Source: an uncultured Roseburia sp. (GTDB lineage: Bacteria > Bacillota_A > Clostridia > Lachnospirales > Lachnospiraceae). From it: 24,946 nt of DNA. The stretch lies in assembly GCA_900753715.1 (NCBI GenBank), contig CAAEAE010000009.1, forward strand, positions 1-24,946, read 5' to 3'. Numbering within the stretch: the stretch's first letter is position 1; each line of letters begins with the position of its first letter. This document shows positions 7,572-15,473 of the stretch, in pieces. The translations under genes were made by a program, and so were the position numbers. Under the pieces are notes generated by a model. That model searched no databases. It was not told the DNA's origin and was given only the letters and a program-made list of their open reading frames with translations.

Positions 7572-8744
7572 ATGGCGAGAATACTGGTGGCATTTTATAA
7601 TTGCATGAAAGATGATGAAAACCCGAATGCAATGCCGGTTTTTTATGAATCATTTGTGCAGGGATTAGACCGTGCGGGGAATGAAATTGCTCTGTTTTCA
7701 CACGATTTATTTGGTGTTGATTTTGGAGAAATGGATGCAGAAACAAAACGTGCAATTTGCGATTTTGCACCGGATATTTGTTTTGTGTTTAACAATTGTT
7801 TTTATGATTTGGCAAATGTTGTGGATTGTCCGATTGTGATATATGAAGTGGATAGTCCACGTTACTTTTCCAACAAAGAGGCTATTCGCCAGCATCCGGA
7901 CCGATATTTATATTTTATTATTCAGGAAGACAGCAGAAAAATCTTAAAAGAGGATTATGGCGTCAGCGAAAACCGTATTTTTTATGCACCGTTATTTACG
8001 GAAATTTACGCAGATGAACGGGTAGAACAGGTGGCGAATGTTTCTTTTATTGGAAGTTTGTTTATGGTTAGAGAAAACCATGTCCTAAAGTCTTTTGTTG
8101 ACCAGAATCCTTCCGAAGAAGAACGGAATATGATGCAAAACTGTCTGAAGGAGTTACAGAAAAATCCACAGATAACGCCCACAGAACTGGTGTATAAGTG
8201 CAATATTACCTCGGAACTGGTAGCGCGGAATTTGAATTTGCCGGAGCTGTTACAGCTTCTTAGCAGAGAAAAGCGGGTGAAGGTATTATCGTTAGTAGCA
8301 GATTTGGGCTTACAGTTATACGGCACTGAGAATTGGGGAAATACTTATTATTTTGATTCGAAACTTAATATGTCGTATATTAAGAAAAAAGTATATTCCA
8401 TAGCGCATAATCAGGAAATTTATAACTGCTCTAAAATTGGCATTAATGTATCCCATGTGCAGGCAACAAGCGGATTCCCGTGGCGTGTAATGGATATTAT
8501 GGCAAGTAATGCCTGTCTTGTCACTGATTATCATGCGGATTTTGACCGGCTGTTCGGGAACATACCGATTCCTGTATACAATTCCCCCAGTGAGGCATAT
8601 GAGATATGCACACAGCTTCTGAGAGATGAGGACAGGAGAAAAGAGATTGTATTACAGTGTCAGGAAGTCATTGACAGCAGATACCGGTTTAAACATTTAC
8701 TGGTAAAATTAGAAGAATACAGCGGCATAACAATGCATGCCTAG
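7572..8744 (+). CDS. CgeB-family glycosyltransferase
   Basis: A 390-residue protein, third CgeB-type enzyme in the window. The middle has VIYEVDSPRYFSNKEAI and YFIIQEDSRKIL, the DUF3880 pattern, then FYAPLFTE and NVSFIGSLF. The C-terminal half has CSKIGINVSHVQATSGFPWR and MDIMASNACLVTDYHADF, which parallels the other two but departs from the ISLKTIRTGIPLR wording, so it probably uses a different donor or acceptor. It lies directly after the aminotransferase gene in the dTDP-amino-sugar module, so transfer of that amino sugar is a reasonable guess. GGAG stands four bases before the ATG. Confidence 0.82.
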   Translation: MARILVAFYNCMKDDENPNAMPVFYESFVQGLDRAGNEIALFSHDLFGVDFGEMDAETKRAICDFAPDICFVFNNCFYDLANVVDCPIVIYEVDSPRYFSNKEAIRQHPDRYLYFIIQEDSRKILKEDYGVSENRIFYAPLFTEIYADERVEQVANVSFIGSLFMVRENHVLKSFVDQNPSEEERNMMQNCLKELQKNPQITPTELVYKCNITSELVARNLNLPELLQLLSREKRVKVLSLVADLGLQLYGTENWGNTYYFDSKLNMSYIKKKVYSIAHNQEIYNCSKIGINVSHVQATSGFPWRVMDIMASNACLVTDYHADFDRLFGNIPIPVYNSPSEAYEICTQLLRDEDRRKEIVLQCQEVIDSRYRFKHLLVKLEEYSGITMHA

Positions 8745-8756
8745 CGAGGAAGAAAA

Positions 8757-10286
8757 ATGGATAAAACGAAGATAAAAAAGGCAATTACCGTGTATGTGCC
8801 GGGAAATATCTGTAATCTCAGATGCAGCTACTGCTATATCACAGAATGTTTGAAAAATTCGCATGGAATCAAAGCGCAATTTCAATATTCGGTTGAACAT
8901 ATGATTGCGGCGTTTGCACCGGAACGTTTGGGCGGAATTGCATATATTACAGTAATCGGTGAAGGAGAAACATTAATTCCACCGGAAGTTGTACCGTTTG
9001 TAAAAGGATTACTGCATCAGGGACATGTAGTCGAGATTGTCACCAATAATACGATTGATGAGAGAATTGAGGAGCTTTTAGAGAGTCCGAAAGAAGACTT
9101 AAAACGGTTAATCGTAAAGTGTTCTTTGCACTATATGGAACTCAAACGGTTAAATAAGGTTGAAAGCTACTTTGCAAATATCAGAAAGATAATTGCAGCA
9201 GGAGCATCCTCTTATCCGTTTTTGGTGATTTGCGAGGAGTATATGCCGGTATTAGACGAAATACGCGAAGTGTGCATGCGGGAATTAGGAGCGTTGCCAC
9301 CGTGCACGCCGTGTGTTACAGCGGATAAGCCGGAAGACTTTCTGAATGGAGCCGGAGCTGTTACAAGTCCAGCATGTACGCCGGAATTTGTAAAATCCAT
9401 AAATGGAAAAATGAAATCGCGTCTGTTTGAAGAGGCAGTGAGATTTTTGGATGTTGATGTAAGAGACATTTTCTGTTATGCAGGGAAATGGAGTTTCGTA
9501 GTGGAAATGAAGTCGGGGCTGTTATCAAAATGCCATAACGTTCGGGCAGAGGCTAATTTTTTTGAGAACATAAATCAGCCGATTGAGTGTAGTCCGATTG
9601 GATGTGAATGTGGGATTGCGTCGTGTTCTTTACAGTATCCGCTTTATGGGTTTGGATTGATTCCTGAAGTATTGAATGTGCCAACATATACAGAAATGCT
9701 TAGTGAGAATTCAGCGTTTTTCAATGATGAAGTAAAAGAAATGTTGAATATAAAAATTTCGGATACACAAAAAGCGTATTCCTGCGATGAAGAACGACAT
9801 TTCCTGATGAAGGAAATATGGGAAAAGAACACTGAGATTACAGACCTGAAACAAAGCGTAAGAAAGTACGAGCAGGGGATAGATTCGGAAAAGGAATTGC
9901 AGAGAAGAAAAAGTGTGGAACAGCTGTTGGCAATGGTAGATGACAACGATACTACATACGACGAATTAAAGACCTTCAATTACGAAATTATGTTGTATAT
10001 CAGAGATATATGCAACAGTATGCCGGGCGGAACAGAGATGTATTATCATGTATGGGAAAAAATCGTGCGCAAATTGCTGACATCTCACGAGTACAGGGAA
10101 CCTGATTATATTTACCACGAAGAGGAGCCACACGAAAAGAAACAGATTTTGGGATTATCCATCGCAACATTTGTATCAGAACATCAGAATAGAGATGAGA
10201 TGACACAATATATACAGAATCATGACTACACAGCGTGTGCGGAGATGATTTGCAGGCAGATGCAGACGCTATGCACATTATGCTAG
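8757..10286 (+). CDS. Large radical SAM protein with extra cysteine cluster and helical C-terminal extension
   Basis: A 509-residue cytoplasmic protein. The [4Fe-4S]-SAM motif CNLRCSYC has cysteines 19, 23 and 26. The usual GGEP element is replaced by IGEGETL. A second cysteine set, C240, C259, C278, C283, C285 and C290 (CX4CXCX4C in the last four), could bind an auxiliary cluster. From about residue 335 to the end there are no more cluster motifs but long charged helices, including a coiled-coil-like stretch around 350-395, and the chain ends CTLC. The gene is within the dTDP-amino-sugar operon, followed 25 bases later by a GNAT acetyltransferase. Function unknown; radical modification of a sugar or of the carrier protein is inference. 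GAGGAAG precedes the ATG. Confidence 0.8.
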   Translation: MDKTKIKKAITVYVPGNICNLRCSYCYITECLKNSHGIKAQFQYSVEHMIAAFAPERLGGIAYITVIGEGETLIPPEVVPFVKGLLHQGHVVEIVTNNTIDERIEELLESPKEDLKRLIVKCSLHYMELKRLNKVESYFANIRKIIAAGASSYPFLVICEEYMPVLDEIREVCMRELGALPPCTPCVTADKPEDFLNGAGAVTSPACTPEFVKSINGKMKSRLFEEAVRFLDVDVRDIFCYAGKWSFVVEMKSGLLSKCHNVRAEANFFENINQPIECSPIGCECGIASCSLQYPLYGFGLIPEVLNVPTYTEMLSENSAFFNDEVKEMLNIKISDTQKAYSCDEERHFLMKEIWEKNTEITDLKQSVRKYEQGIDSEKELQRRKSVEQLLAMVDDNDTTYDELKTFNYEIMLYIRDICNSMPGGTEMYYHVWEKIVRKLLTSHEYREPDYIYHEEEPHEKKQILGLSIATFVSEHQNRDEMTQYIQNHDYTACAEMICRQMQTLCTLC

Positions 10287-10311
10287 TTAGAAAAAAGGGT
10301 TGTGACTTAGA

Positions 10312-10854
10312 ATGGATTGGAATAAGAAAATAAAACTCAGAAAATTAAAAACAGAAGACGCAGAACCGATGCTCGCCTGGATGAAGAATCCTGATATTTA
10401 TAAAAATATGCAGTATAATCCAGAAGAGCAGACATTGGAACGCTGTAGGGTGTTTATAGAAAATAGCTGGACGGATGAAAGTAATTTACATTTTGCAGTT
10501 ACAGATGTAGATGAACGGTACATGGGAACGGTCAGTCTGAAAAACGTTGACCACAAGAACAGCAATGCAGAGTTTGCCATTGCCTTGTGCACAGAGTATA
10601 TGGGAAAAGGAATTGCATCAGCGGCGATGGCAGAAATTATGTCATATGCGTTTGAAACACTGGGATTGCAGAAAGTATATCTGTATGTCAGAAAAGATAA
10701 TGAAAGAGCCGTGAAATTCTATGAGAAGATGAAGCTGCGGTTTGAGGGATGCTTTGAACAGCATTTATGTGTACAGGGAGAATTTAAGGATATCTTGTGG
10801 TATGCCTTAAAAAAAGACGAGTATCCTGCGTGGCGTGCAAACTTTAGTGAGTGA
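10312..10854 (+). CDS. GNAT N-acetyltransferase (RimJ/PseH-like)
   Basis: A 180-residue GNAT protein. LRKLKTEDAEPMLAWMKNPD opens the fold; the acetyl-CoA loop is MGKGIASAAM at residues 97-106, and N130 with Y137 (DNERAVKFYEKM) are at the usual positions for CoA contact and general acid. Two roles fit the neighbourhood: N-acetylation of the 3-amino sugar made by the FdtA/FdtB-like enzymes in the same operon, or the missing PseH step (4-N-acetylation of UDP-4-amino-4,6-dideoxy-L-AltNAc). The WMKNPDIYKNM segment looks somewhat like PseH, but the operon position favours the dTDP-amino sugar. The Shine-Dalgarno AAAGGG is 12 bases from the ATG, longer than usual. Confidence 0.75.
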   Translation: MDWNKKIKLRKLKTEDAEPMLAWMKNPDIYKNMQYNPEEQTLERCRVFIENSWTDESNLHFAVTDVDERYMGTVSLKNVDHKNSNAEFAIALCTEYMGKGIASAAMAEIMSYAFETLGLQKVYLYVRKDNERAVKFYEKMKLRFEGCFEQHLCVQGEFKDILWYALKKDEYPAWRANFSE

Positions 10855-10872
10855 TGACAGGAGAGATGAGAC

Positions 10873-11934
10873 GTGGAACCATTGGTAAGTGTGATGCTTT
10901 GTTCTTACAACGGAGCTGCTCATATAAAAGAAACGATTGAAAGCATATTAAACCAGACATATCAAAACTTTGAGCTGATTATCGTTGATGATGCATCAAA
11001 AGATGAAACGCCGGAGTTGATTCGGGAATTTCAGGATGACAGAATAAAATTTATCCCACTGACGGAGAATCTGAACATCTGCAATGCAGGAAATGTAGCG
11101 TTTGAAGAGGCAGACGGAAAGTATGGTGCGCTGATTGGACATGATGATATCTGGCTTGCGGATAAGCTGCAAAAACAGGTTCATTACATGGAACAGCACA
11201 CAGAGTGTGGCTGTTGTTTTACATGGGCAGATATCATTGACGGAAAACAAAAGAAGGTAAACGAAAAATATCAGGATTTGTCAGACAGATTTCACTCGTC
11301 AAACTGCACCAGAAAAGAGTGGGTACAGAAACTGATAACCGGCGGTAATTATTTTTGTGCCCCAAGTGCGTTGATACGAATGGATATACTTAAGAAAGTG
11401 GGCGGCTATCGTTATGGGCTTGTACAGCTGCAGGACTACGACTTGTGGATTCGCATCCTAGCCTGTGCACCGGTTTCGATTATAGAAGAAAATCTGACAT
11501 TATATCGCAGATTTGAAGATGAGAAGAAAAATTTAAGCAGTGAAACAGCAGAAACATTTGTAAGAAGAACCAATGAACAACACTATTCGTTAGACCATTT
11601 TATAGGGGAACTTCCCGCAGAAACTTTTAAAGAATTATTTGCAGAGCAGTTGTGCAATCCAGCCGCAAATACGGAAGCAGAGATATTATGTGAAAAAGCC
11701 CTGCTTCGCATCCGTTATGGCAATGGGATGGGGCAGTACCGGCTGTTAGAGCTGGTTGAAGATGAGGTGTGCAGAAAAGCCCTGCATGACAGATACGGCT
11801 TGACTCTGCAGGATATTTACCGGAACAATGTTTCGGAAATCTTTATGAGTCCGGCGGTAAAGAAGCACATAGAGGACCAGAATGAGCTGATTGAAAAATA
11901 CAGACAGCTCATTGGTCAATTGAAAAATCGGTAA
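10873..11934 (+). CDS. Family 2 glycosyltransferase
   Basis: A 353-residue GT-A enzyme starting at GTG (10873) with AGGAGA nine bases ahead. VSVMLCSYNGA begins the fold, the nucleotide-binding DD is at residues 39-40 (IIVDDASKDET), and the metal-binding site is GHDDIW with D91-D92 in place of DXD. GGYRYGLVQLQDYDLWIRIL near residue 180 is the acceptor-side ED/QXXRW-like region of Glycos_transf_2 proteins. The C-terminal ~120 residues are helical and unassigned. It is the last gene of the module that starts at 6044, and ends only 11 bases from the convergent gene at 11946. Confidence 0.85.
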   Translation: MEPLVSVMLCSYNGAAHIKETIESILNQTYQNFELIIVDDASKDETPELIREFQDDRIKFIPLTENLNICNAGNVAFEEADGKYGALIGHDDIWLADKLQKQVHYMEQHTECGCCFTWADIIDGKQKKVNEKYQDLSDRFHSSNCTRKEWVQKLITGGNYFCAPSALIRMDILKKVGGYRYGLVQLQDYDLWIRILACAPVSIIEENLTLYRRFEDEKKNLSSETAETFVRRTNEQHYSLDHFIGELPAETFKELFAEQLCNPAANTEAEILCEKALLRIRYGNGMGQYRLLELVEDEVCRKALHDRYGLTLQDIYRNNVSEIFMSPAVKKHIEDQNELIEKYRQLIGQLKNR

Positions 11935-11945
11935 TCAGGTGAAAG

Positions 11946-13133
11946 TTATTCGGAAACCAGCTCAGAAATAATTTCTGTCATGCGGCAGGCACCAATGCGG
12001 TTTAAGTGCGATAAATCCTGATAGTAATTTTGATTTTGAGAGATTTCAGAAAGATTCTTGAAATCATAAAAGGAAAAATTTGCATACTTTTGTTGAAAGG
12101 AAGAAATGATGCTTTCAAAGTATGGCTTCCAGATTTGATTTACAGCTTTTTCCGTTTCCTCTACGACATAATATTTGGGTAGTAAGAGACCAATGATTTT
12201 TACATCCGGATTGATGCGGCATAATAATCTGCAAAAATGGTCAAAATTAGCGACCTGAAACTGGATGGTCGGCTCAAATATATGGCGTTGGATGGAAGAG
12301 AAAACAGGCGTACCAGGGGAGAGATACTGTTTTACAGATGAATCACTTAGGATGGTTTCTTTACAGTACCAGTTCTTGTATTCTGCCTGATATGCGGCAA
12401 TATCCGGACAGCAGATGTCCGGGAAGAGTGATTGGAATTCTGCCATTGCAGAGGCATTGGAATGTGTGGTATACCGTTCTGTCAAAAGCTGATTGATGGC
12501 ATCTGTGTCTGGTTTTTTGGCAGAGGAATTGCGTTCTTCACAGAAGAAGCCATTATATGCAAGATACCCCAGACATTCATTGGATAAAAGGACATCATAG
12601 TTAAAGTAGGTGTAGTCAAATAAATCAAAAATCACATATCGTGCACTCGATACAAAGTCATAATATTCTTCGACAAGAGAGGACAGAATTTTGGTATTAA
12701 AGAAAATGTCCTGAGAACTTGAACAGAAATTTAAAACATTCCCCGGCAAGAGCTCTTCCATGATACCGGTCTGTCCGTGGGAAATTCCAAAAACCATACC
12801 GTCAAGCGGCTCACAGCAGTTCCCGATGATTCTTTCATAGTGAAGGAGAGGAACTTTGCTCAGATAAAGCTGATAGAGGTCTAATATCTGGCAGGCATGA
12901 ATGTTTAAAACAGATAAAAGCTGAAGGATTACTGTCTGTGTGTGAAAGCCTGGAAGCATGAAACAGATCATAGGGTTAGATGCGGTAAACTGAGGAAGAT
13001 TGTTTTTGATGTAATCAGTGGCATCACAGGAAGAATCGGTGGGAACCCATGTGACGTGTCTGATATTGTGCCGGATGGAGTTTTTTAGCAGCTCTTCATA
13101 AAATGTATGATAAAAAATAATGATTTCGTTCAT
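11946..13133 (-). CDS. SGNH/GDSL-hydrolase-like protein, putative glycan O-acyl enzyme
   Basis: A 395-residue protein with no signal peptide or membrane segment. FGISHGQTGI with S118 looks like block I of an SGNH fold, followed by NFCSSSQDIFFNTKIL, and DLSHLNRIG near the C-terminus supplies D373 and H376, the DXXH dyad. Spacing and order fit an SGNH-like esterase or acyltransferase, though the G-D-S box is altered and I could not place it in a named family. Lying inside a glycan locus but reversed relative to neighbours, it may add or remove acyl groups on the sugar chain. An alternative is a non-catalytic glycan-binding relative. Confidence 0.6.
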   Translation of the reverse strand: MNEIIIFYHTFYEELLKNSIRHNIRHVTWVPTDSSCDATDYIKNNLPQFTASNPMICFMLPGFHTQTVILQLLSVLNIHACQILDLYQLYLSKVPLLHYERIIGNCCEPLDGMVFGISHGQTGIMEELLPGNVLNFCSSSQDIFFNTKILSSLVEEYYDFVSSARYVIFDLFDYTYFNYDVLLSNECLGYLAYNGFFCEERNSSAKKPDTDAINQLLTERYTTHSNASAMAEFQSLFPDICCPDIAAYQAEYKNWYCKETILSDSSVKQYLSPGTPVFSSIQRHIFEPTIQFQVANFDHFCRLLCRINPDVKIIGLLLPKYYVVEETEKAVNQIWKPYFESIISSFQQKYANFSFYDFKNLSEISQNQNYYQDLSHLNRIGACRMTEIISELVSE

Positions 13134-13263
13134 GTTCAGTCTCCATAGTTGAAAAAAACAGACAGAAAGTTTCGTTACAATAGCTAGAATAATATATATT
13201 TTTTAAAATGACAATGCTTATTTATTGTTTTAAGGATAGACGAAAAGCGAGGGAGGAGAAGCG
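13134..13263 (+). other. AT-rich divergent intergenic region
   Basis: 130 bases between the reversed SGNH-like gene and the radical SAM gene at 13264. It is strongly AT-rich, with an imperfect inverted repeat (ACAAT at 13211-13215, ATTGT at 13223-13227, flanked by TTAAA/TTTAA). It should contain both promoters, but I see no well-spaced sigma-A pair and no CCGATA element. Confidence 0.4.
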
Positions 13264-14190
13264 TTGGAAACAGAAGAATTAGTATATTTTAAACATTTTT
13301 GGGAACATATTTTACAGAAACAGATGCTTGAGATTGAAAAAAGATATTTTCATAGAATTCCGTTAGCGACAGATTTGTATGAGGAACTCAGTGCAAAGTT
13401 TGAGAATAAAAATGTAATTGCGTTCATGGACTTTTCGGTAGCGCAAGTGTGTAGTCTGAACTGTAAGGCATGTACACAGTGGATGCCTTATCTAAAGAAG
13501 CGGAAAATGTTTTCTAAAGAAGAGGTACATCAGTGGTTTGAGAAGATATTTGAGTGGGTTGACTATATACATATTATATCGCCATTTGGAGGGGAGGCTT
13601 TTTTAAATCCGGATTTTGCAGATATTCTGACAGAGATGCTTGCGTATCAGGCAGAGGGAAAGATAGGTTTTATCCGCATTGTCACAAATGGTACTGTTTA
13701 TCCGGATGAAAAGCTGCAGAAAATATTATGTAATCCGAATATTCTGATATTGGTAAGCAATTATAAAGATAAATTGGAAGACAGACAAGCAAAGACATAT
13801 GATGAATTTATCAAATTTCTGAAAGATAACAACTGCAGTTATTATGATACTACAATGGATTGGACAGACCTTGGGACACCAGAAGAACGGGTAGAACTTA
13901 GTGAAGGTGAAAGAGAAAGATGGTTTAAGACTTGTTTTGTGCAGGACTGCGCTGGTATTTATGAGGGAAATCTGTATCATTGCCCGAGAATCTATGCCTT
14001 AGAAAATATGGGCGTTTTATATTCAAAGGGGGATGAGGTGATTCGATTTGATGAGATACATTCATGGGATGAGATGCACATAAAATTAGAAAAATTTTAC
14101 AAAGTCCAGTCATGTGCTGCATGTGAATGGTGTAATGCACCGGAAGACAGATGTAACATCCCATCCGCAGAACAGTTAGTTAGAGAGTAA
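13264..14190 (+). CDS. Radical SAM/SPASM-type protein
   Basis: A 308-residue protein starting at TTG (13264), chosen because GGAGG is seven bases upstream and the next in-frame ATG is 19 codons in. The SAM-cluster motif is CSLNCKAC (C63, C67, C70), followed by FGGEAFLNP at ~109-116. A SPASM-like cysteine set follows: C224, C229, C240, C284, C287, C290 and C297. The spacing C-X4-C-X10-C at 224-240 is identical to that at residues 279-295 of the partial radical SAM protein at 1-985, so the two probably belong to one subfamily. The next gene, a glycosyltransferase, starts 8 bases after its stop. Substrate unknown; glycan-related by context. Confidence 0.85.
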   Translation: METEELVYFKHFWEHILQKQMLEIEKRYFHRIPLATDLYEELSAKFENKNVIAFMDFSVAQVCSLNCKACTQWMPYLKKRKMFSKEEVHQWFEKIFEWVDYIHIISPFGGEAFLNPDFADILTEMLAYQAEGKIGFIRIVTNGTVYPDEKLQKILCNPNILILVSNYKDKLEDRQAKTYDEFIKFLKDNNCSYYDTTMDWTDLGTPEERVELSEGERERWFKTCFVQDCAGIYEGNLYHCPRIYALENMGVLYSKGDEVIRFDEIHSWDEMHIKLEKFYKVQSCAACEWCNAPEDRCNIPSAEQLVRE

Positions 14191-14198
14191 AAACAGGT

Positions 14199-15410
14199 AT
14201 GAATGACAACAAAATTGCATTTATCATATGCACAAATAATCAATTATATTTTAACGAGTGCTGCTATTACATAAATAGGCTGCTTCTGCCGGAAGGATTC
14301 GAGCGGGATGTCATTGGTATTGAGGATGCGCCGTCGATGTGTGCAGGATACAATGCCGGGATGCAGAGCAGTGATGCTAAATATAAAGTATATCTGCACC
14401 ATGATGTGTTTATCAAAGAACCGAAGTTTATTTTTTATCTGTTAGAGCGGTTTCGCAGTGCACCGGATGTCGGCATGATTGGAATGGTTGGCGGCTGTGG
14501 GATGCCCAAAACCGGAGTTGCCTATCTTGCCTGGAACGAGGGCACCGTGGACTGCAGGGAGCCGGATTTTGCCTATCAGCTTATCTGTGACCCGGCGCAG
14601 CAGGCAGACTGCCCAGTGGATGCGGTGGACGGACTTTTGATCGCGACACAGTATGATGTGGCATGGCGGGAAGATTTATTTGTGAACTTTGATTTTTATG
14701 ATGTATCGCAGTCCTTTGAGATGCGTAAAGCAGGATATCATATCTTGGTCCCTTATCAGAAGACACCGTGGGTGATTCACGACAGCAGTTTTGCAAAGTT
14801 GAATCATTATGATGAGAATCGAAAAATTGCACTTGAAACGTATCCGGATTTTTTTACGGAGGAGGATGGATTTTCATTCGTCTATGAGGAGGAATGGGAG
14901 AATCTAAGCGAGGCGCTGGCAGGTGAGGTGCGCGGATTCATTGACTCTGGAAACTGGGAAGACGCCGGGAAGCTCATAGAGGCGTATCACAAAAATCAGA
15001 TGAAAAATTCCGCGTTGGAACTTTACGGTGTGATGTGTGAAATTTATCAAAAAGAGCAGGAGTGCGGTGTAAAAGAACGTTTTTTTGATAAGGCGGGTGG
15101 CTATGAGGCAGCCTATCAGAAATATATGACCGTAAGATTTCTTCTGCGCAGGGCAGAGTGCAAAATGGAGCAGGCTGCCTACTCCGAATTAAAGGAGGCT
15201 GTCACGGGCGGAAAAATTTCTGCGGAGGCGCTTTTTTTGCTGATTTTGCACGGAAGCTATGACAAAGAGACGGTGCTTTGCGAAGTCATCCCATGGTGTG
15301 AAGCGGCGGGAGACAAGGGCGGCGCACAGAAGCTTGGGGCACTCTATGACGGGGTAAAAGGAAAGCCGCTGCCGTTTGCATACAGTAAGCGGGTTTCTGT
15401 AAATCAGTGA
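14199..15410 (+). CDS. Glycosyltransferase-like protein (Glyco_tranf_2_5 type) with helical C-terminal extension
   Basis: A 403-residue protein. Residues 1-220 resemble the GT-A-like family with YLHHDVFI (residues 65-72, metal-binding site), then GLLIATQYDVAWREDLFVNF and FYDVSQSFEMRKAGYHILVP and a conserved WVIHDSS. The remaining ~180 residues are helical, rich in Glu, Lys and Ala, and look repeat-like (TPR-like packing is possible). It forms a pair with the radical SAM gene just upstream (8-base gap). The sigma-28 promoter of pseI begins in its stop codon. Donor and acceptor are unknown. Confidence 0.78.
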   Translation: MNDNKIAFIICTNNQLYFNECCYYINRLLLPEGFERDVIGIEDAPSMCAGYNAGMQSSDAKYKVYLHHDVFIKEPKFIFYLLERFRSAPDVGMIGMVGGCGMPKTGVAYLAWNEGTVDCREPDFAYQLICDPAQQADCPVDAVDGLLIATQYDVAWREDLFVNFDFYDVSQSFEMRKAGYHILVPYQKTPWVIHDSSFAKLNHYDENRKIALETYPDFFTEEDGFSFVYEEEWENLSEALAGEVRGFIDSGNWEDAGKLIEAYHKNQMKNSALELYGVMCEIYQKEQECGVKERFFDKAGGYEAAYQKYMTVRFLLRRAECKMEQAAYSELKEAVTGGKISAEALFLLILHGSYDKETVLCEVIPWCEAAGDKGGAQKLGALYDGVKGKPLPFAYSKRVSVNQ

Positions 15411-15434
15411 ATGATTTGAAAAAAATGCCGATAT
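15408..15434 (+). promoter_or_regulatory. Sigma-28 (SigD/FliA) flagellar promoter for pseI-pseG-pseC
   Basis: TGAA (15408-15411) is followed after exactly 15 bases by a perfect GCCGATAT (15427-15434). The -35 element overlaps the TGA stop of the upstream glycosyltransferase gene. The pseI start codon is 40 bases further on. Confidence 0.75.
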
Positions 15435-15473
15435 TATATTCAGAAAAGTGAATAAATGCATAAAGGAGCGGCT

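Noticed and set aside
13149..13181. TTGAAA with TACAAT as a promoter for the gene at 13264
   Set aside because: The spacer is 21 bases, too long for sigma-A.
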